From Peptococcaceae bacterium BICA1-7 (GTDB lineage: Bacteria; Bacillota; Desulfotomaculia; Desulfotomaculales; Desulfocucumaceae): 64,000 bases of DNA. Location: NCBI GenBank assembly GCA_000802095.1, contig JUEB01000015.1, positions 124,001 to 188,000 on the forward strand, read 5' to 3'. Made by a program: the position numbers and the translations under genes. Within the stretch, counting starts at the first letter, position 1. Each line of letters opens with the position of its first letter. Shown here piece by piece: positions 8,470 to 16,608 of this stretch. The notes beneath the pieces were generated by a model. That model was given only the letters and a program-made list of their open reading frames with translations, was not told the origin of the DNA and did no database searches.

Positions 8470-9042
8470 ATGATTTTAAGGAGTCAACTCAAGGAGGACC
8501 AATATGTTCGGGTACAACCAAAACTAGACGATGAAGATTTCTGGTATAAGCCCATGTCCGGTCGCTACTTCGGGATTAATTCGATAGCCAAGGAGCCAGA
8601 TGAAGCCAGAAGTTATGGCCCGTGTATGGGATCTTTGGTTTGCTGGGGTATGAATTATTGCCTGCAGCTCTTTAACGGCAATATGGAGCCGGTACCCGAA
8701 AGAGAACAGGAGCGTATCCGATATATTTTTGAGAATCCCGGTGAGTTCAAGGACCTGTTTAAGCTAGGACGTAAGATCGAGCGTCAAGTCCGTGAGGTTG
8801 AGCGCATTATCGAAGATGATCTTGGCTGCAGAGGCCACAATATCTGGGAGTATCAGAAAGCTGAGTATCTAATTGAAGATATTAACTTAGACGCATTTAA
8901 TAATCTTGATGAAGAAGACATTGCCGATTTAGAGGATGATCTCAAGGAATCATTCAATGAATTTCTGGCCCTTCTGGATAAGCTCACAGAACTGGAGGAT
9001 AAGTATATCCGGCAGTGGGCACAAGAAAAGGCAAGTGCTTAG
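8470..9042 (+). CDS. Acidic, coiled-coil-rich hypothetical protein
   Basis: A 190-residue protein from ATG 8470, preceded by AAGGAGGCGTAAGCC. The first 80 residues contain several aromatic residues and SYGPCMGSLVCWG; the rest is strongly helical and acidic (DLEDDLKESFNEFL), compatible with a coiled coil. I do not recognise the family. It follows the DUF5131 gene closely and probably shares its transcript. Confidence 0.55.
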   Translation: MILRSQLKEDQYVRVQPKLDDEDFWYKPMSGRYFGINSIAKEPDEARSYGPCMGSLVCWGMNYCLQLFNGNMEPVPEREQERIRYIFENPGEFKDLFKLGRKIERQVREVERIIEDDLGCRGHNIWEYQKAEYLIEDINLDAFNNLDEEDIADLEDDLKESFNEFLALLDKLTELEDKYIRQWAQEKASA

Positions 9043-9100
9043 TGAACAAAATAAAGATCGAGCCGGTGGTAAAAATACGCAGCAATGAGGTGAAAATATA

Positions 9101-9238
9101 ATGAAATGTCCACATTGCTTAACAGAACAGTATGTAGTTTTTGTTATCCATGATAATGGGAGAATATTAGTGGTTGAGTGCAATAAATGCGAGTTGAGAT
9201 TTCATGTTTGGAAACGTTCAATGGCTGTTGTAGCGTAA
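9101..9238 (+). CDS. Small zinc-ribbon-like protein
   Basis: A 45-residue frame from ATG 9101 with GAGGTGAAA upstream. Two Cys pairs, CPHC near residue 3-6 and CNKC near 27-30, form a typical single zinc-ribbon knuckle arrangement. No other domain is present. Likely a real small gene; role unknown. Confidence 0.5.
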   Translation: MKCPHCLTEQYVVFVIHDNGRILVVECNKCELRFHVWKRSMAVVA

Positions 9239-9321
9239 TGAAAAGACCTGGCGAATGCCGGGAAGGAGTAACAGTATGAGCGAGTTTTGACATTATGAAT
9301 GTGCAACGCTGGGGGTGATCG

Positions 9322-9438
9322 ATGATTGTTAATGAGTTAATTAGATCGTCTTGGCATAATGAGGCTGGTAGTATGAAAATTATCCTTGAGAACGAGATGG
9401 AGAGATATGCCTGGGGTGTAATGATGAGCGCTCATTAG
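9322..9438 (+). CDS. Very small hypothetical protein
   Basis: ATG 9322 lies 4-5 bases after GGGGGTGAT and opens a 38-codon frame (MIVNELIRSSWHNEAG...). No motif is seen. The ribosome binding site is the main support. Confidence 0.3.
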   Translation: MIVNELIRSSWHNEAGSMKIILENEMERYAWGVMMSAH

Positions 9439-9473
9439 ATTGCGGGGGCTTAAAGGTAAAGGAGAGTTCTAGT

Positions 9474-9677
9474 ATGATGGTTAAGGTTGAGGAGAACCCT
9501 TTAGAGAGAAAAGATTGTACTCCTGATGAGCAGGCAAAGATCATGCTTGCACTACTGATAAAAGCAGGTCTTAAGGAAATAAAGCATGATCCCATCTTTG
9601 GCAATACCTATGTTGTCAAAGGGGAGCCGCAAAACAATGAGAGGTTCGGTATTAGATGGCAGGTGGTAAATAATTAA
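9474..9677 (+). CDS. Small hypothetical protein
   Basis: A 67-residue frame from ATG 9474 with AAAGGAGAG upstream. A helix with CTPDEQAKIMLALLIKAGLK is followed by beta-like sequence ending GIRWQVVNN. Compact alpha/beta; not recognised. Confidence 0.45.
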   Translation: MMVKVEENPLERKDCTPDEQAKIMLALLIKAGLKEIKHDPIFGNTYVVKGEPQNNERFGIRWQVVNN

Positions 9678-9722
9678 AATCACTCTTAATTAGTAGCTAA
9701 AAAATAAAAGGGGGTGAGCTAT

Positions 9723-9869
9723 GTGCCCAGTCCACACAGGCCGGACAAGCCCCAGTTTTCGAAAAGACCAAGGCCAGAACAACCAGGAAAGAATAATAAA
9801 CAATTTCAAAAGAATGAGGGATTAAGGCCCCTGCCACCTACCGGGGTGAGTACCGGACACAGCAAATAA
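9723..9869 (+). CDS. Small proline-rich basic protein
   Basis: GTG 9723 follows AGGGGGTGAGCTAT and encodes 48 residues dominated by Pro, Lys, Arg and Gln (RPDKPQFSKRPRPEQPGK). An ATG at 9721 in another frame gives a 34-codon alternative. The stop lies inside the stem of the following terminator, as is common for the last gene of a unit. Function unknown. Confidence 0.4.
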   Translation: MPSPHRPDKPQFSKRPRPEQPGKNNKQFQKNEGLRPLPPTGVSTGHSK

Positions 9870-9893
9870 TTGTTGATGTCCGGTTTTTGTTTT
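9852..9893 (+). terminator. Rho-independent terminator
   Basis: The arms ACCGGACA (9852-9859) and TGTCCGGT (9877-9884) pair perfectly, an inner CAGCAA/TTGTTG helix extends the stem, and TTTTTGTTTT follows. It ends the block of small genes and separates it from the replication module. Confidence 0.8.
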
Positions 9894-10007
9894 AAGAAAC
9901 AGAATATAGCGTAAGAGGAGTTCCTTTTGGAGATATTTTCCCGGGGCAGTAAAGTGCAAGGTTGATTGTATTTGCGTTTTGCGGAATGAAATTTATCTAA
10001 TTGGATT

Positions 10008-10090
10008 CTATCGGGTTACTACCTGAAATCTACCTGGATTCTACCTGTAATCTGCCTGTTTTCTATTTGTTCTGGTAGATGTTCTGTTAG
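10008..10090 (+). repeat. 11-bp phased iteron-like array upstream of the replication gene
   Basis: CTACCTG-like heptamers start at 10008 (CTATCGG), 10019, 10030, 10041 (three exact CTACCTG), 10052 (CTGCCTG) and 10063 (CTATTTG), exactly 11 bases apart. Two inverted copies follow, CTGGTAG (10072-10078) and CTGTTAG (10084-10090). The period is one helical turn and not a multiple of three, so this is a protein-binding array and not coding. It lies in the 255-base gap between the terminator and the DnaD-like gene, which suggests an origin or an autoregulatory site. Nothing else is seen in 9894-10148. Confidence 0.6.
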
Positions 10091-10148
10091 ATGTTTAAAA
10101 AAAGACTTTTATACAGTGGTTGACATAAATCTTTAAGGAGGCACAGAA

Positions 10149-11219
10149 ATGGCCTGGATAGAGCTACATCAAGCTATTTGGTCACACAGGAAAACGCTTC
10201 TTCTGGCTGCTGAACTTGATTTGGAGGAAATATACGCAGCTGCACATATGGCGAAGCTCTGGACATGGGCAATTGATAATGCTCAAGACGGCAACTTGTC
10301 AGGATTACCATCTAGAGTAATAGCTTATGGCGCCGGTTGGCAAAAGGATCCTGATGTATTTGTTAAGGCACTTATTAGTGCCAAGTGGCTTGATGAAACT
10401 GATTCAGGCGTATTCATCCATGACTGGTACGACTATGCTGGTAAATTAATTGAACGTCGTGAAGTCGAAAATGCCTATAGAAAGAGAAAGCAGGCCTTGT
10501 ATGGTGATATGCGTCTTATAAAGGCGGTAAGGAGTCGGGATGGTGATAATTGCAGGTACTGCGGGAAGGAAGTTAAGTGGGATGACCGTAAAAGCGCAAA
10601 TGGCGGAACATATGACTATTTAGATCCTGATGGGGATAACAGTGTTGATAACGTTGCCGTCGCCTGTAGGGGTTGTCTTTCAAAAAAATCAACCGGAATT
10701 CAGATGCAATTATTACCTCCCAAAACCACTATTGAAGAGGCAGGCAGAATTCAGGCAGAATTCAGGCGGATTTCTGGTGGAAAAAATCTACAGTTACCGT
10801 ACCTAACCAATAATAATAATGATAATGATGATGATGATAATAGCGCGCCCGCGCATGAAATTGAAACCCCTCCTCCGGAAAATGGACAAGCCAATGTTTA
10901 TACAGTTTTTGAAAATGAAATTGGACACCCTTTATCACCTATTGAGGCTGAAAAAATAAATGATTGGTTGTCCGACCATCAAGAGTTTATTGTCCGAGAA
11001 GCATTGAAAAGAGCGGTAATGGCCGGTAAATTCACTTTTCGGTATATTGACACAATCCTGATGGAGTGGAAAAAGAACAACATCAGCACCCTGAAAGGAA
11101 TAGCTGAATATGACGCGCTTTTTAAAGCAAAAGGCAAGAATACTAAGCCAAAAGGTAGGGAACCAACTGAAGATGCCCAAAAGAAAAAGGCCTTGATCAA
11201 AAAGCTTTATTTAACTTAA
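10149..11219 (+). CDS. DnaD-like replication initiation protein with internal degenerate HNH domain
   Basis: A 356-residue protein. Residues 1-110 resemble the N-terminal winged-helix domain of phage replisome organisers (MAWIELHQAIWSHRKT). Residues 125-180 are HNH-like, with zinc pairs CRYC (135-138) and CRGC (173-176), but the first catalytic His of the usual YDHxDP is Tyr (YDYLDP, 155-160), so nuclease activity is doubtful. A poly Asn/Asp linker near 220-230 leads to a DnaB_2/DnaD domain (about 255-325: LSPIEAEKINDWL, FRYIDTILMEWKKNN), which in relatives loads the helicase at the origin. An iteron-like array lies just upstream. The start follows AAGGAGGCACAGAA. Confidence 0.8.
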   Translation: MAWIELHQAIWSHRKTLLLAAELDLEEIYAAAHMAKLWTWAIDNAQDGNLSGLPSRVIAYGAGWQKDPDVFVKALISAKWLDETDSGVFIHDWYDYAGKLIERREVENAYRKRKQALYGDMRLIKAVRSRDGDNCRYCGKEVKWDDRKSANGGTYDYLDPDGDNSVDNVAVACRGCLSKKSTGIQMQLLPPKTTIEEAGRIQAEFRRISGGKNLQLPYLTNNNNDNDDDDNSAPAHEIETPPPENGQANVYTVFENEIGHPLSPIEAEKINDWLSDHQEFIVREALKRAVMAGKFTFRYIDTILMEWKKNNISTLKGIAEYDALFKAKGKNTKPKGREPTEDAQKKKALIKKLYLT

Positions 11220-11273
11220 AAATCACTAAATTGCTAACAACAAACGCAAATGCGTTGGGAAGAAGGTAAAGCC

Positions 11274-13226
11274 ATGAGAGAATACAAGGATTTTCACCTG
11301 TGTTGTGGGTTAGGCGCGGCAGCCCGGGGATTTAAGGAAGCCGTGACGGAGTTTAAAGGGCTGGTAGGAAAATTCAGGTGTTTGGGTGGTGTTGATGTGG
11401 ATGCTGAAGCCTGTGAGGACTTCAGAAAGTTGACCGGGGCGTTGGCCACCCGATTAGATTTATTTTCCCTGGATGATTATATCGCTTTTCATGGCAAGGA
11501 ACCTCCTCAAGGATGGCGGGAAGCAACTCCGGAGGATCTACGGGCGGCTGCCGGTTATGAATTTCCAGACTGCGTGTTTTTGAGTCCGCCTTGCAAAGGT
11601 TTTAGTGGCTTGCTCCCTTCCCAAAAGGCTGCCAGCGAGAAATACCAAGCTCTTAACCGACTGGTTGTACGTGGTTTGAAGTTAACCCTTGATGCTTTTG
11701 CCGATGATATACCGGCAGTTATCATGATTGAAAATGTTCCCCGGATAACCTCCAGGGGGGAATGGCTGCTCAGGCAGATAAAAAATCTACTTGCTGCCCA
11801 CGGGTATGTGTTTCATGAAGGCACCCACGATTGCGGGAAAATTGGGGGCCTTGGCCAGCACCGGAAAAGGTATCTGCTAATTGCCCGTCTACCCGAAAAG
11901 ATGACAAGTTTTGTATATAAGCCCCCGCAGCGCCGGGTTAAATCCATCGGGGATATCATTGGCCCCATGCCGTTACCGGATGACCTGACCGCAGGTCCTA
12001 TGCACAGACTTTCCCGTCTGAAATGGCTCACATGGGTACGCTTGGCTCTCATTCCGGCCGGGGGTGATTGGCGGGACTTGGAGAAGATAGCCCAGGAGCA
12101 GTACCGGCTTGAGTATATTCCAAGGGGGGCGGGTCCTTATGGAGTCCAGGATTGGCGTCAGCCTGGAGCTACCGTGATAGGGAATTCTTTCGTAAAGGGC
12201 AGCAATCCTGTTGCTGTGGCTGATCCACGGTTGAACCATATTCCCCGGGAAGGGGTTTATAAGGTCCAGGATTTTAACGAGCCAAGCACAACGGTTACAG
12301 GAGCTGCCAGAGTTAATACTTCAAACGGGGCCGCCTGCATTGCAGACCCGAGATTGCCGGAGAGAGGTAGCAGGCATCCCAACGTCTACCATGTTGTCAA
12401 ATATGACGAACCAGCTCACTGCGTAACTGGGACAAGGTTTGGCAGCGGAGCATTGGCTATATCAGACCCCAGAACTGGGGGAGGATTTACAAATAAATAT
12501 CAGCTTTTGTATTTTGGGGAGCCTGCCACTACAATAACCGGGACACCTTATATTCAATCAGGAGCCCCTTCTATAGCGGACCCCAGGCTTGGACTTAACA
12601 ATAACGCACACCATGCCATTTGCCAGATGAATGAATGGGATGGTCCGGCCAATACTGTCACCGGGGCCACCAGGCCGGCAGGCGGGGCAATATCAGTAGC
12701 CGACCCACGCATAGGCTGTGAGGCAAGAAGCGGCACTATGGGTGTTCAGGCATGGGATAAGCCCGGGAAGACAGTAATCGGGGCAGGCGATATTCACGCC
12801 GGCGCCGCGGCTGTCGCAGACCCCCGGATCCCGGTCGACAATGACCACCCAGATCCGCCCCCGGTGATAATTGCCCTTGATGGAACGTGGCACAGACCAC
12901 TCACCACACTGGAGCTGGCTGCACTGCAGGGATTACCCACGACACTGGAGGACGGCAGCCCCCTGGTACTGGCCGGGAAGAATGATGCCAGATGGAGGGA
13001 AAGGATTGGAAATGCAGTCCCCCCGCCTGCGGCCCGGGCCATAGCAGAGCAAATACTTAATGCCCTGCTGGTAAGCGAAACTGATGGCTGGGCACTGGGG
13101 GCTACCGGTGTATGGGTGAGGTCGGATGCATCGGAGGAGATAGATTATGCACCACTCAGTCATAAAAGCCACCCGTTCACAAGAGGAAACGGTACCACCA
13201 GTACGCGAGGTCGTGGGATGCCTTAA
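11274..13226 (+). CDS. C5-cytosine DNA methyltransferase with six-repeat recognition region
   Basis: A 650-residue protein with motif I FHLCCGLGAAARGF (near 5), motif IV SPPCKGFSG with the nucleophile Cys (near 104), motif VI ENVPR (near 152), motif VIII QHRKRYLL (near 196) and motif X GNAVPPPAARAIAE (near 579). These are diagnostic for 5-methylcytosine enzymes. Between VIII and X, where the target recognition domain sits, lie six tandem repeats of about 40 residues ending in ADPR. ATG 11274 follows AAGAAGGTAAAGCC; a start at 11250 is possible. The last 60 residues are a low-complexity tail overlapping the next small frame. Likely protects element DNA from host restriction. Confidence 0.88.
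   Translation: MREYKDFHLCCGLGAAARGFKEAVTEFKGLVGKFRCLGGVDVDAEACEDFRKLTGALATRLDLFSLDDYIAFHGKEPPQGWREATPEDLRAAAGYEFPDCVFLSPPCKGFSGLLPSQKAASEKYQALNRLVVRGLKLTLDAFADDIPAVIMIENVPRITSRGEWLLRQIKNLLAAHGYVFHEGTHDCGKIGGLGQHRKRYLLIARLPEKMTSFVYKPPQRRVKSIGDIIGPMPLPDDLTAGPMHRLSRLKWLTWVRLALIPAGGDWRDLEKIAQEQYRLEYIPRGAGPYGVQDWRQPGATVIGNSFVKGSNPVAVADPRLNHIPREGVYKVQDFNEPSTTVTGAARVNTSNGAACIADPRLPERGSRHPNVYHVVKYDEPAHCVTGTRFGSGALAISDPRTGGGFTNKYQLLYFGEPATTITGTPYIQSGAPSIADPRLGLNNNAHHAICQMNEWDGPANTVTGATRPAGGAISVADPRIGCEARSGTMGVQAWDKPGKTVIGAGDIHAGAAAVADPRIPVDNDHPDPPPVIIALDGTWHRPLTTLELAALQGLPTTLEDGSPLVLAGKNDARWRERIGNAVPPPAARAIAEQILNALLVSETDGWALGATGVWVRSDASEEIDYAPLSHKSHPFTRGNGTTSTRGRGMP
12111..12830 (+). repeat. Six tandem ~120-bp coding repeats inside the C5-methyltransferase
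   Basis: Each unit encodes about 40 residues with the pattern Y-x-V-x2-aromatic-x2-P-x2-T-V-x-G, then a Gly-rich stretch and ADPR. The six units end in VADPRL, IADPRL, ISDPRT, IADPRL, VADPRI and VADPRI. Units have diverged in DNA sequence, so duplication is old. They fill the target recognition region. Confidence 0.85.
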
Positions 13227-13356
13227 ATGCCACAGCCCGGGCAGCCCGGTAATGTTTGCGGATAGGATAGCTGCTGGCCCCGGTCAGAATCCAGGATTGA
13301 CGTGTATGGTAAGGCTTTGTAAAGGGGGACTGAGAATATATGTTTATAGAGCTTAA
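13147..13356 (+). CDS. Small Cys-containing protein overlapping the methyltransferase end
   Basis: ATG 13147 lies 6 bases after GGAGGAG and opens a 69-codon frame that overlaps the methyltransferase by 80 bases and the next gene by 17. It has CLKC and two later Cys, so a zinc knuckle is possible. The overlaps and lack of a known family make it uncertain. Confidence 0.35.
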   Translation: MHHSVIKATRSQEETVPPVREVVGCLKCHSPGSPVMFADRIAAGPGQNPGLTCMVRLCKGGLRIYVYRA

Positions 13357-13723
13357 TTACTCTATAGAGCAAGTATTGACAGCCCTGCAGACAATCCGGG
13401 TGAACCTGATTAGGGATGAATACGTTCTCCATGATATTATCACTGAAACCTTATTTAATGCGGGGATTACTCATGAAAAAGAATATAGACTTGCCCCGCG
13501 CAACCGTATTGATTTTTTCATCCCAGGGGGCATCGGGATTGAGGTCAAAAAGGGGAAGCCATATACCCGCCAGGTCATTGAACAGTTGGAAAGATACACG
13601 TCCTTTCCGGAGATTAAAGCTATTATCCTGGTGGTGGAACGAAATCTCGACATACCAAAGGAGATTAACGGGAAGAAATGCTTCTCTTTCGGACTCAACA
13701 AACTGTGGGGGATAGCCATATGA
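13340..13723 (+). CDS. PD-(D/E)XK nuclease-like protein
   Basis: A 127-residue protein whose core reads RIDFF (D58), then a turn and IGIEVKKG (E68, K70), preceded by acidic helices with E36 and E46-E48. This is the catalytic pattern of small restriction-endonuclease-fold nucleases seen next to SNF2 helicases in phages. The stop overlaps the helicase start (ATGA), so the two are translationally coupled and probably act together on DNA. Start ATG 13340 has AAAGGGGG upstream. Confidence 0.7.
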   Translation: MFIELNYSIEQVLTALQTIRVNLIRDEYVLHDIITETLFNAGITHEKEYRLAPRNRIDFFIPGGIGIEVKKGKPYTRQVIEQLERYTSFPEIKAIILVVERNLDIPKEINGKKCFSFGLNKLWGIAI

Positions 13724-15480
13724 TACCTGTATACTTAACAACTCCGGGAAATCCGGGTAGGACCTACGGGTCCCTGAGATTCGAAAACGGATCATGGGTT
13801 ATTGAAGGAGAGCCGTGCGTAGTAGAGCTGGCTAAAAGGCTGTTTCCCGGATGTGAAGGCCGGGGCAGGGGGGTTGCAAGGTTTAGAGCAAATAAGCGCA
13901 CTGACGGTGATTTAAACTGGTTAATGTTGCGGTACCCGTTGACAATCATAGATAGGGACCTGTGGGATAAATCGCTGGTTAAGGTCATTGAGCACCTGAC
14001 GGAGAGAGAACAAATACTTAATAGCCCCAGACGGATAACCCCCGGCGCCGAGTTTATAGGTGAATTAAAGCCGTTTCAACAGGAAGGGCTGGCTTTTTTA
14101 ATACACAATAAAAGGACCCTCCTGGCTGATGAAATGGGCCTTGGCAAAACAGTGCAGGCTCTGGCCTACCTGTCGCAAACAAAAGCATTCCCTGCACTGA
14201 TTATTGTGCCCCCTCATCTGATGAGGAATTGGGAGAAAGAGATTAAACGATTTGTAAAGCTCCCCCATCTGCCGGGTAAAATGCAAAGCTTATTTGATGA
14301 AGAGTGCGAGTCAACCATTCATGTGATTAAAGGGCTTAAGCCATATAATTTGCCGGCCGCCAATATTTATATTACCCATTACCTTCTGCTCAGGGGATGG
14401 AAAAACGAATTACCTGCCCGGGGTTTTAAGGCGGTAATTTTCGATGAAATTCAGGAACTGAGGCACCGGCAGACAGAAAAATATAGCGCGGCATCCCTGG
14501 TGTCAGACAGCTGTGAAAGTGTTATCGGACTTTCCGGTACCCCCATCTACAACCGGGGCGGTGAGATATGGAACGTGATGAATATCATTGAATATCACTG
14601 TCTTTCCGATTGGGAAGCTTTCACCCGTGAGTGGTGTCACGGGTACGGTTCTGATACGGTGGTTGACCCGGGACTCCTGGGTGACTACCTGAAGCGCGAA
14701 GGGTTACTACTCCGTAGGACAAAGGACCAGGTGTTGAAAGAACTGCCCCCGAAACGCCGGGTGGTACAGACCGTGGATTTTGACACCGGGTTATACGGAG
14801 AATTGATCCAGGGCGCTATGGACAAGGCCATGGTTTATGACACCATAAAGGAATTTACAGAACGTGGCCGGATAAAGAGGGAAATCGAAAACGAAGGCAG
14901 GCAGGCTATAGGTATAGCAAAGGCTGCTCATGTGGCCACGTTTGTCAAAATGCTTCTGGAAGCTGGCGAGAAGGTATTGCTGTTTGCCTACCACCATGCA
15001 GTCCATGACATATACATGGAGGAGCTTAAGGAATATGACCCGGTGAAGATTACCGGGAAGGAGACGGGAAAACAAAAGGATGAGGCCGTCGAGGCATTCA
15101 TGGGAGGTAAGACACCGGTTTGTATAATATCCCTCCGGGCAGCCTCCGGGTTAAACCTTCAGGCTGCCAACTGTGTGGTGTTTGGTGAACTGGACTGGTC
15201 ACCGGCGATTCACAGTCAGGCAGAGGACAGGCCTCACCGCATAGGCCAGGAAGATTCAGTGTTGTGTTACTACCTGGTAGCTGAGAGTGGAACCGATGAG
15301 GCTATACAGGAAGCCTTGGGCCTTAAGGTCAGCCAGTTCATCGGACTAATGGGGGACAGGCCCGAGACCACAGAGGATCGTATGATGGCCCAGACTGCTG
15401 TTTCTGGACACATGAACAAGGTAATAGAAAAGCTCAAGGAAGCTGGCCAGAGGAAGAAAAAAGTTGTGAGAAGCGCATGA
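13720..15480 (+). CDS. SNF2-family DNA helicase/translocase
   Basis: A 586-residue superfamily 2 ATPase. Walker A is ADEMGLGKTVQA (about 136-147), motif II is DEIQEL (near 242) in place of DEAH, motif III is GLSGTPIYNRGG, and the C-terminal RecA fold ends in motif VI SQAEDRPHRIGQ (near 499). The N-terminal 120 residues are a unique lead domain. ATG 13720 overlaps the nuclease stop. SNF2 proteins move along duplex DNA; in phages and plasmids they occur beside small nucleases and methyltransferases, as here. Confidence 0.88.
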   Translation: MIPVYLTTPGNPGRTYGSLRFENGSWVIEGEPCVVELAKRLFPGCEGRGRGVARFRANKRTDGDLNWLMLRYPLTIIDRDLWDKSLVKVIEHLTEREQILNSPRRITPGAEFIGELKPFQQEGLAFLIHNKRTLLADEMGLGKTVQALAYLSQTKAFPALIIVPPHLMRNWEKEIKRFVKLPHLPGKMQSLFDEECESTIHVIKGLKPYNLPAANIYITHYLLLRGWKNELPARGFKAVIFDEIQELRHRQTEKYSAASLVSDSCESVIGLSGTPIYNRGGEIWNVMNIIEYHCLSDWEAFTREWCHGYGSDTVVDPGLLGDYLKREGLLLRRTKDQVLKELPPKRRVVQTVDFDTGLYGELIQGAMDKAMVYDTIKEFTERGRIKREIENEGRQAIGIAKAAHVATFVKMLLEAGEKVLLFAYHHAVHDIYMEELKEYDPVKITGKETGKQKDEAVEAFMGGKTPVCIISLRAASGLNLQAANCVVFGELDWSPAIHSQAEDRPHRIGQEDSVLCYYLVAESGTDEAIQEALGLKVSQFIGLMGDRPETTEDRMMAQTAVSGHMNKVIEKLKEAGQRKKKVVRSA

Positions 15481-15674
15481 CCTCAGGAAGGAGGAAAGCT
15501 GATGGAACGTCTCTATGTGGAACTGTGCGGGAACTGAGAAACGCAGGTTTAATTTGGGAGCCCCAGGCAGGTGACTTCTGCCCGGGAGATCCGGAAGGAA
15601 TTTCACCAGCGATTGAAATAGAACCCGGGAAGCGGCCGACCTGTATTTGGTTAGCATTTTCACGGGGCAGGTAA
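15477..15674 (+). CDS. Small phage-type protein, possibly frameshifted at the start
   Basis: The frame starts at the helicase stop (ATGA overlap) and encodes 65 residues. The part ELRNAGLIWEPQAGDFC resembles small phage proteins with a leader like MEKLY...L. Such a leader, MERLYVELCGN, is present from ATG 15502 after a strong AGGAAGGAGG, but in a different frame that stops after 11 codons. Either the gene begins at 15477, or the ancestral start at 15502 has been lost by a small indel near 15525. Confidence 0.45.
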   Translation: MTSGRRKADGTSLCGTVRELRNAGLIWEPQAGDFCPGDPEGISPAIEIEPGKRPTCIWLAFSRGR

Positions 15675-15698
15675 GTACAGAATGAGGTGATTAAACCA

Positions 15699-16148
15699 AT
15701 GGAACTGCCAAGCCTTGAAGCTGAGATTCGCAGCGACAACAAGAAGGTCACATATTGGCTTCTTTTCCACGAAGACAGAAAAAAAGACTATATGCTTCGG
15801 CGCGATTATGCAGTGATTAATTGCTCTACTGTATCAGATTCTTTAACCTCCTCCGAAATGCTTGATATTTCGGAGGAAGAAAAATGGATCGAGTTGATAG
15901 AGGAAGTTGAGCGTAGGCTATCGTGGAAAATGAAAATCTTTCTATGCCTCCGCCGGGAATATCGCGATATGACGGGTCGAAAAGGTTGGACAGCCGCAGC
16001 TCAGTGGAAATATGCGCAAAAAGTAGCGGACTATTTGGGGAAGGAACAGGAAGATGTTTATGTCGATAGGTTTACGTTCAATAATTGGTGGTCAAGAATT
16101 GTAGAGTATACCGCAAGGCTTGCTGCCAAGAGGGGGTTGTTGTCGTAG
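15699..16148 (+). CDS. Phage-type regulator, sigma/ArpU-like (tentative)
   Basis: A 149-residue protein from ATG 15699 with GAGGTGA 7 bases upstream. The C-terminal half (SWKMKIFLCLRREYRDM, then GWTAAAQWKYAQKVADYLG and FNNWWSRIVEYTARLAAKRG) has the size and position of late-gene regulators of the ArpU/RinA kind and looks helix-turn-helix-like. An internal inverted repeat at about 15849-15878 (CTCCGAAATGCTTGATATTTCGGAG) lies in its coding sequence. Assignment rests on pattern and context. Confidence 0.55.
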   Translation: MELPSLEAEIRSDNKKVTYWLLFHEDRKKDYMLRRDYAVINCSTVSDSLTSSEMLDISEEEKWIELIEEVERRLSWKMKIFLCLRREYRDMTGRKGWTAAAQWKYAQKVADYLGKEQEDVYVDRFTFNNWWSRIVEYTARLAAKRGLLS

Positions 16149-16298
16149 TGGTATACATGCAAAAAACAAAAATTAAAATATCTCTTATTTACTCGCGATT
16201 CCTTCAATATGCTAATTAATTGCGGTGGTACACAGCAAACTATATAACCTATGTTAAAGTAATTGTAGAGCGATTGTATCGCAAAGGCGGTGTTAAAA

Positions 16299-16499
16299 TT
16301 GCTAACGTTATACGAATACATCCAATATACTCAACCGAAGACATTACTTTTACTGAAATCGAAAGGTCTGCTGCAAGAACAACCGCCTGTGCAGAAAAGA
16401 CTAACTTTTGGTGAAATCATATCGCTTATGCGGCATGACCGGTGGAAAAGAGTTAGAGGAGCTGTGAGACAGGTTTTCCCGGCAACTGCTGCCAGATAA
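16299..16499 (+). CDS. Small basic hypothetical protein
   Basis: TTG 16299 follows AAAGGCGG and encodes 66 residues. The C-terminal LTFGEIISLMRHDRWKRVRG is basic and helical and resembles small phage proteins of unknown role. The stretch 16149-16298 is AT-rich and holds no other gene I can support. Confidence 0.42.
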   Translation: MLTLYEYIQYTQPKTLLLLKSKGLLQEQPPVQKRLTFGEIISLMRHDRWKRVRGAVRQVFPATAAR

Positions 16500-16608
16500 C
16501 ATACCTCCTCCCCACCAGATGAGACCCGGTGGTTCCGGGTCGAAACCGGCCAGAAGGCCGGTCGTGGGAAACCACAAAAATGCATACTTTACTCAAGGGG
16601 GTGTCGAT

